Assembly (NCBI GenBank): GCA_002440665.1
Contig: DJUX01000041.1
Span: forward strand, 25,249-89,248
Direction of reading: 5' to 3'
From: Dechloromonas sp. UBA6271
Lineage (GTDB): Bacteria; Pseudomonadota; Gammaproteobacteria; Burkholderiales; Rhodocyclaceae
DNA: 64,000 nucleotides
Shown: positions 18,498 through 26,677 of the stretch, piece after piece
How positions within the stretch are numbered: the stretch's first letter is position 1
How the letters are laid out: each line of letters begins with the position of its first letter
Position numbers and translations under genes: made by a program
The notes under the pieces: model-generated
The model's database searches: none
Seen by the model: only the letters and a program-made list of their open reading frames with translations
Told to the model about the DNA's origin: nothing

Positions 18498-19247
18498 ATG
18501 TGCCTGATCGTCGTTGGCTGGCGGGTTCATCCGGATTACCCGTTAATCGTCGCCGCCAACCGCGACGAGTTTTATGCGCGCCCTTCGGCCTTTGCCGGTT
18601 TCTGGCCCGACACCCCTGAGGTCATCGGCGGCCGCGATCTCGAAGCCGGCGGGACATGGCTGGGAATTACCAGAACCGGGCGTTTCGCGGCCGTCACCAA
18701 CGTTCGCGAGCCCGGTGCCGGCAAAGGGCTGCATTCACGCGGGAAGCTGACGCAAGCCTTCCTGGCCGGCCAGCAAACGGCTTCCGACTACGCTCACCTG
18801 CTGGAAATGCGCGATTTTTCGGGCTTCAACCTGCTGCTCGGTGACAGCCAATCGTTGTGGTATTGCAGCAACCGCGGCGCCGAGCCGCAGGAACTCGCTC
18901 CCGGAATTTACGGGATGTCGAATCACCTGCTGGACAGCCCATGGCCCAAGCTGGTCACCGCCCGTCTTGGTTTCGCGCAGGCAATCGCTAAACTGCCGGA
19001 TCGCGGGCCACTATTCGATGTCCTGGCCGACGATGAGATCGTGCCGGATACCGAGTTGCCAAGTACAGGTGTGCCGCTGGAATGGGAACGGCGGCTGTCG
19101 GCGATATTCGTCCGCTCGGAAGATTATGGAACGCGCGCCTCGACGGTATTGACTCTGGCCGGCGACGGACAGATCACCTTCGAGGAACGCAGCTTCGGCC
19201 CGCATGGCCGAGCCCTTCAGTCTTCGGTGATATCGACGGCCGTATAG
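18498..19247 (+). CDS. NRDE/TANGO2 family protein
   Basis: A 249-residue protein with the family-defining AANRDEFYARP motif near the N-terminus and MCLIVVGW start. Cys2 suggests an N-terminal nucleophile-like fold. Bacterial members are poorly understood (heme or acyl-CoA handling has been proposed for TANGO2). It lies 12 bases after ygfZ on the same strand and converges on the L,D-transpeptidase gene, overlapping its 3' end by 31 bases. Confidence 0.9.
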   Translation: MCLIVVGWRVHPDYPLIVAANRDEFYARPSAFAGFWPDTPEVIGGRDLEAGGTWLGITRTGRFAAVTNVREPGAGKGLHSRGKLTQAFLAGQQTASDYAHLLEMRDFSGFNLLLGDSQSLWYCSNRGAEPQELAPGIYGMSNHLLDSPWPKLVTARLGFAQAIAKLPDRGPLFDVLADDEIVPDTELPSTGVPLEWERRLSAIFVRSEDYGTRASTVLTLAGDGQITFEERSFGPHGRALQSSVISTAV

Positions 19248-19699
19248 GCCGGTACCAGGTCGAACAATTCGACGATGTCGGCATTGCGCATGCGGATGCA
19301 GCCGTGCGAACCCGGCTTGCCAATCTCGGCGCGCTCCGGTGCGCCATGGATATAGACGAAGCGACGCATCGTGTCGACGCGGCCCAGCCGATTCCGCCCG
19401 GGCTCGCAGCCGGAAAGCCAGAGAATCCGCGTCAGGATCCAGTCGCGTCCGGGATGGCTTTGCTCCAGGTCGGCAGACCACATCTCGCCGGTCGGTCGGC
19501 GCCGGACGAAAATGGTGTTTTCCGGCGCGCCGCCACCAATTTTGGCCCGAATCAGGTGTCGACCGCGCGGCGTCTGAAAACTGCCAAACACCTCTCCGAC
19601 GCCCGCCTTGCCGGTCGATACCGAGTATTCGCGCAAGCGCTGCCCGGTGTCATCGAACAGGGTCAACAACTGGCGGGCAACCGAAATGTGGATTTTCAC
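19217..19699 (-). CDS. L,D-transpeptidase (YkuD domain)
   Basis: A 160-residue single-domain YkuD protein. The catalytic Cys lies in GSHGCIRMRNADIVELF, with the upstream conserved His in YIHGAPE. I start it at the GTG at 19699, whose GTGA overlaps the tadA stop, rather than the ORF start at 19750 inside tadA. No signal peptide is visible, which is unusual for a peptidoglycan-modifying enzyme. Members of this short type (ErfK/YbiS-like) sometimes lack one. Confidence 0.88.
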   Translation of the reverse strand: MKIHISVARQLLTLFDDTGQRLREYSVSTGKAGVGEVFGSFQTPRGRHLIRAKIGGGAPENTIFVRRRPTGEMWSADLEQSHPGRDWILTRILWLSGCEPGRNRLGRVDTMRRFVYIHGAPERAEIGKPGSHGCIRMRNADIVELFDLVPAYTAVDITED

Positions 19700-20157
19700 T
19701 GCGGCTTCCGGCGTCGTTCGGCAAAAAAGGCGGAAAGCACCGCGCTGCAATCATCGGCGAGAACACCGCCGGTTATGGTGGTGTGGTGGTTGAGCCGCTC
19801 GACACCGAAGAGATCGACCACGCTGCCGTGAACACCGGTCTTGGGGTCGCGTGCCCCATAGATCACCCGGGCGATCCGCGCATGGAGGATGGCACCGGCG
19901 CACATCGCACAGGGTTCCAAGGTGACGAACAGTTCGCAACCCGGCAAGCGGTAATTGCCTAGATTGCGTGCAGCGTCGCGCAGGGCGGCAATTTCGGCGT
20001 GCGCAGTCGGGTCACTTTCGCCGATCGGGCTATTGAAACCCCGTCCGACGATTTCGCCGGCCCGGACCACGACAGCACCGACGGGTACCTCGCCCAGGCA
20101 TTCGGCGGCGCGGGCCAGCGAAATGGCCTCGCGCATGAAGAACTCGTCGCCGAGCAT
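19696..20157 (-). CDS. tadA: tRNA-specific adenosine deaminase
   Basis: Deaminates the wobble adenosine of tRNA-Arg(ACG) to inosine. Zinc-deaminase motifs HAEIAALRDA and PCAMCAGAI are intact. The ATG at 20157 (MLGDEFFMREA) gives 153 residues; an upstream in-frame GTG at 20181 lies inside the guaA remnant. The normal upstream neighbour, guaA, is present only as its last codons, which marks the junction with the inserted element. Confidence 0.95.
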   Translation of the reverse strand: MLGDEFFMREAISLARAAECLGEVPVGAVVVRAGEIVGRGFNSPIGESDPTAHAEIAALRDAARNLGNYRLPGCELFVTLEPCAMCAGAILHARIARVIYGARDPKTGVHGSVVDLFGVERLNHHTTITGGVLADDCSAVLSAFFAERRRKPQ

Positions 20158-20171
20158 GACGGAATAGTCGC

Positions 20172-20189
20172 CTATTCCCACTCAATTAT
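20172..20189 (-). other. guaA: guaA 3' end and probable attachment site
   Basis: Read on the minus strand, ATTGAGTGGGAATAG (20186-20172) encodes I-E-W-E and stop, the invariant end of GMP synthase. It stops 14 bases before tadA, as expected for a guaA-tadA operon. Upstream the sequence is not guaA. The 3' end of guaA is a known insertion hotspot for integrative elements, whose att site restores this end. I therefore take this as one element end. Confidence 0.85.
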
Positions 20190-20428
20190 TTCCCGCACCT
20201 GTAAACCTGCATAAAACCTAGCTTTCCGTCCTCGCATAACAGCGTCTACCGTCACTTTTACCGTCAAAACACAAGACATACACTGGTTTCGGAGGCCACA
20301 GCACGCCCGCGATCTCGTTGACACCATGCAACTGCTTGCGCGTAAAGCATCAAGTCCACATTCAGCTAGCGTTCCTGGTCAATTTGGTCAGCATTCCTAG
20401 CCTGGGACTTTACCCGTTCTGCATCGAT
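20190..20428. other. Element-end intergenic region
   Basis: About 240 bases without a gene. It contains a tandem-like pair (ACCGTCACTTTT, ACCGTCAAAACA) and a pair of near repeats (AGCGTTCCTGG, AGCATTCCTAG) around GTCAATTTGGTC. Such short repeats next to an att site could be integrase arm sites, but that is inference. Confidence 0.4.
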
Positions 20429-21652
20429 CTAAACCATAAAAGCAGGCTGAGCGATAACGACCGGGCTCACCACATCGCGGATTTCGCATAGTCCTGTAAT
20501 GAGCAAATCGTACTGCTCCGTCCTTCGCCCTTGATCCCATATGATCGGCAGCACTTTGTTGTATGGGCTACCGCGTTTCAGGTAGAGGCTGACATCTTCA
20601 CCAATCTGCGAGATAAGGTCCTGTGGGGTGCTCTTCTCTCGCCAATATTTTACCTCTATCACTAACTGAAGCGACGGGATCACCAGATCAGCCCGAGGTT
20701 TCTTCTGCCCCACCGAAGCGAGCCACTCTTCGTCGCGCAGATCAGGAAGCACCGGGGCGAGAACTGCGCACAGAAGATTCTGGAAGTGGTATTCGTTTTC
20801 GACAGCCCACTTCTGTGCTGTCGAGTTCGGCGTCTTCTTCTGATCTTCCCAGGTCCATCGGCGCAATCCGGATGGAAGCCGGCGAAGGAGGAGGCCTACA
20901 TCTTCCAGACTCGGCGCACGTAAATCTACCTGAGACGCCCCCTGCGCGAGGAAACGAAAGGCCGCCAAGTCCAAGGTCGCCTGCTCAGGATCGTCGTAGA
21001 CAACCAACTTGATACGGCCAAGCAACTTCGACTCAAAGTCGTTGCCGCTTGCCGACGAAGATCTCGCCAATCGACGTGCCACGTAGATAACCGCACACGC
21101 GCTGGCGGGCGTCACTTGCAACTCGTCGTCCAATCCCAACTCGGATCGCATCTTGATCATGGACAACAGTTCTTGGCGCCATCCAATTTCCGCAGGCAAG
21201 AGCGGCTGCAACCTAGCAAGCAGCGATGCGAACCATGTTCCAAACTTCTGCCACCGCGCGCTATCGGTAATCGCCACCAAACCGACCAGGACGCCGGTGT
21301 GCGCCAATGGTTGCATCAGACTGACCAGGGCCGTCTGCGAACCGCCGCTACGCCCCATCAGCCAATCCACTCCTTGCGCAAAAGATTCTCGGCATGCTGC
21401 GCTCAAGGTCGGATCGATACCCAACAAGAATCCCAAGGCCGCAACGGCATGAATTGACCGGCCGCCGCCCGCGATCTCCTCGCAAAGCTCCCGCGCCATC
21501 GGCGCGCATTGTTCGGCGGGAAACTCCTCGGCGAGCACCCAGTGATAGAAAGCGATCGAAAGCGGGCCTGCACTGGTCAATGTTTGGGCCTGGCCAGCTA
21601 CGGCCTGCAGCGCCTCGCGCAGGATCGGATTGCCGCCGGTCACAGAAACCAC
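20429..21652 (-). CDS. Argonaute-associated PD-(D/E)XK nuclease
   Basis: A 407-residue protein. The first 270 residues are a helical region without recognisable motifs. The C-terminal part has a restriction-endonuclease fold core: RADLVIPSLQLVIEVKYWRE, giving the D-x(n)-E-x-K signature. The GTG start overlaps the pAgo stop by 13 bases, so the two are translationally coupled. Inactive long-B pAgos are known to work with associated nucleases that degrade DNA after guide-directed recognition. Position and domain make this the probable effector. Assignment to a specific named effector family is not possible by eye. Confidence 0.78.
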   Translation of the reverse strand: MVSVTGGNPILREALQAVAGQAQTLTSAGPLSIAFYHWVLAEEFPAEQCAPMARELCEEIAGGGRSIHAVAALGFLLGIDPTLSAACRESFAQGVDWLMGRSGGSQTALVSLMQPLAHTGVLVGLVAITDSARWQKFGTWFASLLARLQPLLPAEIGWRQELLSMIKMRSELGLDDELQVTPASACAVIYVARRLARSSSASGNDFESKLLGRIKLVVYDDPEQATLDLAAFRFLAQGASQVDLRAPSLEDVGLLLRRLPSGLRRWTWEDQKKTPNSTAQKWAVENEYHFQNLLCAVLAPVLPDLRDEEWLASVGQKKPRADLVIPSLQLVIEVKYWREKSTPQDLISQIGEDVSLYLKRGSPYNKVLPIIWDQGRRTEQYDLLITGLCEIRDVVSPVVIAQPAFMV

Positions 21653-23895
21653 CTCGTTGTCCCGATCTTGCCAAGCATCACGCTAGGACTCCACCGGCTA
21701 CCCAAGCGATCCAGCCGACCTAAGAGGCCCGCGACGAGGTCGGAGTAGTAGATGGTGACAGGCATCGCCGCCGGCAGGAAGCTGCGCCAGGAATGGTTCG
21801 AAAACCAGTAGACCTGCTTCGTAAGATAGATGATGTCCGTGAACGTCGAATCACGATGCAGAGTTAACAGCAATGGCTTGGGCAACCCGTCCGTCGGTCG
21901 CTTGAGTTGTTGAGGCCCAGTTAGGGTCAACAAAGTTTCATTGTCGCCAACCTCCGCATAGAGGCCTCGTATCGGGGTTTTCTCTCCCCGTCCTTTTGTT
22001 CCGACAGAATCGTCGTCGAACAAGAGGTAGGGGTGGTCTTGCTTGACATGCAGGAACGCGAACTGCAGATCGAATTCCGAGAATTCTTTGAGTGCGGCCT
22101 TGACAGACTCAATCTCCGTGTTGCGCATGGGTTTGAATGCGTGCACGATCACCCGAACAGAATCACCCTTGATCCAGTTCATTTCGCTGCGCACACGCTG
22201 GAGCGTTGCCTGCAACGAATCGGTCAGCGCCTCACCGTACTTCGCCATCGGCACGGCATTCGACAGGTTGGAGAGCAGATAGCCGCCATCACCGCGGAAG
22301 ACGCTGGTGATACCGACGATCCTCTCCTTCTTTGAGAACCGTGACTCGCCTATCGCCGCGCTACCCAGGCCAATGACCACTTCGTGCGCGATCCCTTTGT
22401 CCGATTTGATCAACCAGGGAATGCCGCCGAGCTTGGCATAGACGGCGAGTGCGAGATTGCTCAGTGTGTATGCCAGATTGCCGGGTGCCATCGCGAACGT
22501 CTCGAAGGCGATGAACTGCGTGGGAATCTGGTTGGAGAGAAACGCCGCCTTGGCCACCAAATAGGGGTTGCGTTGCGGTGGTAGCTGTCGCGAATCTCTC
22601 TCGGTCTGCACCAACGCCAAGTGCCAGGGCGTCCCCTCGGCACCCATACGCACGGCCTTGGAAGCAGCCGTGTGGTACGCGTCTGCTGTGAAGCTGTCAG
22701 CCTCCACGAATGTCAGCGTGATGTCCTGCAGACCGTAGATTCCGAGAAATCCTCTGCCGAATGGCAGCGACTTGCCGTCGACCGTCACCCCGTCCCGGAA
22801 CTTCCTGAGGAATAGTTCGAATTGCCCGCGTCGCGCCCGATCACAGACCACACAAACGTTCGGCCGCGTCGGCGTGAACACATGCCTGCTGTAAGGGCCG
22901 AACTTCGTCAATCCTACCGCCGCGCGCGTCTCTGACTTGAGCGTGCCGGCATCGAACACGTAGGTCGGTGTGCTGCCTTCCGCGAAACGTGGAAAAGTCG
23001 AGCTATCTTTCTCGTTGATCAGGCTACCGATACTGACACTCAGCCCTTCTTGCAATTCGATGCCACCCAAGCCCCGCACCCAGTCCGAAATCCGGGCGAT
23101 GTGCTCCATCCGGGAGCGTCCCCTGCTGTTCTCGAACACGATCTCATCGATCTTGCCCTGCGCCCTTCCGGAGGCGTTTCGCGTGAAGTGCTGCAACAAG
23201 TGCCGAGTGTTCTCGGGCGAGGCCTCCAGATACAACTCGTCCAGGGGCAGCAGCTCCTCGACATTCATGAACCGCTCAGACAGCCGTGCCTTGCCGTCTG
23301 CGATGCTTCCAACGCGCCCGACAAGCCTGCGCTGGGGCAGCATGCGCGCATCTTCCACCGGCGTCTCACGCTCGACCACCAAGCCATCCAGGCGAACGCC
23401 GTGCTCACTCAACACCGCCAGGCTAGTCGCACATGTTTTCTGGATTTCGATATCCCACAGCAGTCCTAACAAATTGGAACCCGGTAACTTCAAGGATCGG
23501 ATGGAGATCAAGACGCGCGACTGCAGGTGAACATGCTTATCAGCGTCCAAAAATCCCGTCGGCAATGTGCGTCCCACTGTCGTGATCGGGTTGTAGCGGG
23601 CCACTGGCCGCCTGTTTGCACTCAGCAACGACACCAAACGTTGTTCAAGCAACGGCCGGATCAGCGAGGCGTGCTCGACCGCCGAGACCTGTTTTTCCTT
23701 GCCGATGGGCGTCGCGTCGGGCGCAAGTGGTAACGCCACAATCTGGTCTGCCCGACGGGTTACCGCAAACTGCGTTCGGTACTGGCTACGAAGGTCACGC
23801 AATTGCTGCGAGTCTTTGAATGGCAGGGTCTGCAGTCGGATGGCATCGCCATGCACGAGCAACGGCGTAAAATTGAGCTGCAGATGTCGTCCCAT
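21640..23895 (-). CDS. Long prokaryotic Argonaute, catalytically inactive (long-B type)
   Basis: A 751-residue pAgo. MID/PIWI features fill the C-terminal half: PYLVAKAAFLSNQIPTQFI, NLALAVYAKLGGIPWLIK, VVIGLGSAAIG, GYLLSNLSNAVP, RVIVHAFKPM and MPVTIYYSDLVAGLLGRL. The first catalytic aspartate (usually in an IGID-type strand) is replaced in VIGLGSA, and the HRDG-type aspartate is replaced in VHAFKPM, so the slicer tetrad is lost. That is the long-B pattern, where pAgo finds invader DNA or RNA and an associated effector kills the cell. It sits eight bases after a HEPN-like gene and overlaps the nuclease gene. Confidence 0.9.
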   Translation of the reverse strand: MGRHLQLNFTPLLVHGDAIRLQTLPFKDSQQLRDLRSQYRTQFAVTRRADQIVALPLAPDATPIGKEKQVSAVEHASLIRPLLEQRLVSLLSANRRPVARYNPITTVGRTLPTGFLDADKHVHLQSRVLISIRSLKLPGSNLLGLLWDIEIQKTCATSLAVLSEHGVRLDGLVVERETPVEDARMLPQRRLVGRVGSIADGKARLSERFMNVEELLPLDELYLEASPENTRHLLQHFTRNASGRAQGKIDEIVFENSRGRSRMEHIARISDWVRGLGGIELQEGLSVSIGSLINEKDSSTFPRFAEGSTPTYVFDAGTLKSETRAAVGLTKFGPYSRHVFTPTRPNVCVVCDRARRGQFELFLRKFRDGVTVDGKSLPFGRGFLGIYGLQDITLTFVEADSFTADAYHTAASKAVRMGAEGTPWHLALVQTERDSRQLPPQRNPYLVAKAAFLSNQIPTQFIAFETFAMAPGNLAYTLSNLALAVYAKLGGIPWLIKSDKGIAHEVVIGLGSAAIGESRFSKKERIVGITSVFRGDGGYLLSNLSNAVPMAKYGEALTDSLQATLQRVRSEMNWIKGDSVRVIVHAFKPMRNTEIESVKAALKEFSEFDLQFAFLHVKQDHPYLLFDDDSVGTKGRGEKTPIRGLYAEVGDNETLLTLTGPQQLKRPTDGLPKPLLLTLHRDSTFTDIIYLTKQVYWFSNHSWRSFLPAAMPVTIYYSDLVAGLLGRLDRLGSRWSPSVMLGKIGTTRWFL

Positions 23896-23903
23896 GCCCT
23901 CTC

Positions 23904-24809
23904 CTATTTTTTATTCAGCATCAGTTGGATCATCGCGAACAGACGATGAAAGAGGTAATCGACATGGTCCACATCGATCACCGGCACTTGGCTCACCTCG
24001 GAATGGCGGATCAAATGGCTATTGCCAATCGAGTTCAATTCCTGCGCCTCAGCTTCCAACCTGGTTCGCAACAACGGCTCCGTTGCGGTGGCATCTAAGA
24101 TGATCGTGATAGATCTCTTCTTGTCGCGAGGGTCTGCGAGCGATTTGAGCCTCTCCCATGCACCCCACAACCGTTCCAGCGCTTCTCGTCGAACAAGGGG
24201 ATTGCGGTCGGAAAACTTCGCCCGACACTCATCCAGCATGTTATCAAGCGTGCGGTCCCCGGTATTGAAGGCCGTTCGCCTCAGTTCATCACCCAACACC
24301 AGCGGCAGCACTCGAACAATGCGCCCCGTCGAGAGCATCTCGAAGGCAACGCCATTGCGCGAGAAAATGCGGTTGACGGTCGCTCGAAACTCGTCCTGCC
24401 CCGCTTGCGGATCGAAACTCAGATGGTGGTGACCGAAGAAGTCATGGTATTTGCCAGGGATTGGCTTCGCCACGGCGTCATGGACGAATTCGATGAAGTC
24501 CAAGGCCAACAACGTTTCCGGCGCAAACGGCTCGCGTTCAGAGAAAAAGCCCTCCTCCACTGCATGAGTGGTTTCAAGCGGCCACGCCAGACCGGGCATC
24601 TCTGCAACCACTCCCGCAGCCAGTGAGTCGGAATCGCAACCGCAAATAGCCTGCCCATCTGGGCAACGCTCAGGGAATCGCAGTCCGAAGGCACCACTGT
24701 TGATCAGCGCCTGCACTGAGGCGACCACGCCGGCCCAAACTGTTGGTGAGATCACCTGCTCGGTTCGCGCTTTTGGACCGTTCTCCCGGTCGCTGAAGTA
24801 GTCCGCCAT
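23904..24809 (-). CDS. AbiJ/HEPN-like protein in the pAgo operon
   Basis: A 301-residue protein. The C-terminal two thirds resemble the abortive-infection AbiJ-type C-terminal region: TLDNMLDECRAKFSDRN, ALERLWGAWERLKSL, then SHLIRHSE and VDYLFHRLFAMIQLML. The conserved R-H pair and helical content suggest a HEPN-like RNase or RNA-binding domain, but the canonical Rx4-6H motif is not certain. It is the first gene of the pAgo trio, eight bases from pAgo, and 104 bases after gajB. It could be a second effector or an independent Abi protein. Confidence 0.6.
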   Translation of the reverse strand: MADYFSDRENGPKARTEQVISPTVWAGVVASVQALINSGAFGLRFPERCPDGQAICGCDSDSLAAGVVAEMPGLAWPLETTHAVEEGFFSEREPFAPETLLALDFIEFVHDAVAKPIPGKYHDFFGHHHLSFDPQAGQDEFRATVNRIFSRNGVAFEMLSTGRIVRVLPLVLGDELRRTAFNTGDRTLDNMLDECRAKFSDRNPLVRREALERLWGAWERLKSLADPRDKKRSITIILDATATEPLLRTRLEAEAQELNSIGNSHLIRHSEVSQVPVIDVDHVDYLFHRLFAMIQLMLNKK

Positions 24810-24913
24810 CAGCGTGCCCCCGTGTGATCGATTGACGCGGCTATTGGCGGGTCGTTGAAGACCCGCTCGCCATCGGTCGGCAGCGCATGGACGGTTTGTG
24901 GCAGCCCACGCAT

Positions 24914-26677
24914 CTAGCCCGCCTCCCGAATGGACGTGATCAGCGGCGACTCGTCTTCGTCGTAGGTCAGATGAATCTGTGTCTTGGCGCGCGTCACACC
25001 CACATAGAAAAGTCGAGTTGCTTCTTCCAGTTGCTCTTCGGTCTTGTCGTAGCCGCTGGGGAACACGCCGTTTTCCAGCCCGACCATGATGACCGCCTGG
25101 AACTCCAGCCCTTTCGAGCTGTGTAATGTCATCAGATTGATCTGGTCCGGACTCTTGCCCTGATTCCCGAATATCTCTACCGTGAATGTCTGCAATGGAC
25201 CGCCCACTGCAGCGGCCCTTATCAGCTCATCCAGGTTATCTTTCTCATCGGCGAGACCAGGCTCCTGCTGGAGCAGGTCATCCAGCACGTCGCGACGCAA
25301 TACTGAAAGCCATCGATGCAAAGGCTGCGCACCATCCCGTAGTGAGAACAGGGCCGCGATCAACTGCTTGCGTGCGGCCAGCAGTTCGGATTCACGCGTG
25401 ACAGAGCGCCGCAGCCGTCGCCAAGCTTTGAGCAACTGCGAAAGTGGCACCGAACCTGTCTGCCAGCCGCCCGCACACCATCGCGCGACATCTGTGAGCC
25501 ACTCGGTCAGGCGGGTACGCTTTATCGGCGATCCGTTGTCAAGTCGGAAGTACCGCAAGCCGAGAGCATCCGCCGCCTGCGCAATCGGCGTCCCCTCGTT
25601 GAGCGTCCGGTACAGCAGCGCAATGTCCCCCTGGTTCCATGACGGATTTGCCGCGAGGAGCGCCGGCACCAGCGTCCCAAGCGCGTAGTCTGCCTGTTCG
25701 CGGATGTTGCACTCCAGACGGTGGATAAGGATTTCGCCGGCTCGCCCATCATGAGAACGAAACTCAGCGGGTTCCGGCAATAGCGCCATGGAAGCAGCGA
25801 TGATGCGGTCCGCGCAACGGTAGTTCAGCTTGAGCCTGATGGATTCCATCTGCGGGAGACGGGCCAACACTCGCAACAAGCTCGGCTTGGCACCGGTGAA
25901 TCCATAAATGGACTGGTCCGGGTCGCCCACTGCAACTAACCGGGTCTTCGCGCGAAGCAATGCCAACACGATGCGGTGCAGGGGAAGACCAAGGTCCTGA
26001 TATTCGTCGATCACGATCACCGGATACTTGGCCTGAATGGCACGTCTAACCCACTCATGTTTCTCGACAAGTTGCAGGCCAGCAAGGACCAGACCATCGA
26101 AGTCGATCAGGCCATTCTGTAGAAGCAATACTTCGTAGGCCCCAACCACCGCTGTCTCGCGGGCTGACCATGCGCGCCACTCGTCACTATCCTTGTCCGG
26201 GATGGTGCGCCGCAGCTTGTCGCAGGCCATGCGAAACCAACTTGGCGCATTGCCCCCCAGTTGCTCGCGATAAGCATCGGCAAAGAGTTTTCGCGCCTGC
26301 GCGGGTGACGCAACGACCAGCGGATCCGGTACATCGAGACCTGCCAGTGCGGCGTAGGGCGACACTAGTTCCGTAAGGCAAAAGGAGTGCACTGTGGAGA
26401 GCAGGAGACGATCACCGTCGTCCGCACCGAGCTTGGTCAGTCTTGATCGCAACTCGCCGACACAAGCATTGCTATAGGTGATGCACGCCAGTCGGCGGGG
26501 GCGGTGTACGTCCTCAGCAAGCAGGCGGGCGATCTTGACGGTGATCGTCTTGGTCTTGCCGCTGCCGGGCCCGGCCAGGATGACGCAGTTCCCTGTCGAT
26601 TGGTATGCACGCCATTGATCCTCGTTCCCACGCAAATCTTCCGCGGCTTTGAGATGCGGGGGTGCGATGGATGTCAT
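24914..26677 (-). CDS. gajB: Gabija GajB, UvrD-like helicase
   Basis: A 587-residue superfamily 1A helicase. Motif I is LAGPGSGKTKTITVKIA, motif II VIDEYQDLGLP, motif III GDPDQSIYGF, motif V MTLHSSKGLEFQAVI and motif VI EEATRLFYVGVTRAK. The length is near GajB of Bacillus cereus. The start overlaps the stop of the OLD-family gene by four bases, the arrangement of Gabija systems. In Gabija, GajB senses DNA termini and enhances the GajA nuclease when nucleotide pools fall. Confidence 0.9.
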   Translation of the reverse strand: MTSIAPPHLKAAEDLRGNEDQWRAYQSTGNCVILAGPGSGKTKTITVKIARLLAEDVHRPRRLACITYSNACVGELRSRLTKLGADDGDRLLLSTVHSFCLTELVSPYAALAGLDVPDPLVVASPAQARKLFADAYREQLGGNAPSWFRMACDKLRRTIPDKDSDEWRAWSARETAVVGAYEVLLLQNGLIDFDGLVLAGLQLVEKHEWVRRAIQAKYPVIVIDEYQDLGLPLHRIVLALLRAKTRLVAVGDPDQSIYGFTGAKPSLLRVLARLPQMESIRLKLNYRCADRIIAASMALLPEPAEFRSHDGRAGEILIHRLECNIREQADYALGTLVPALLAANPSWNQGDIALLYRTLNEGTPIAQAADALGLRYFRLDNGSPIKRTRLTEWLTDVARWCAGGWQTGSVPLSQLLKAWRRLRRSVTRESELLAARKQLIAALFSLRDGAQPLHRWLSVLRRDVLDDLLQQEPGLADEKDNLDELIRAAAVGGPLQTFTVEIFGNQGKSPDQINLMTLHSSKGLEFQAVIMVGLENGVFPSGYDKTEEQLEEATRLFYVGVTRAKTQIHLTYDEDESPLITSIREAG

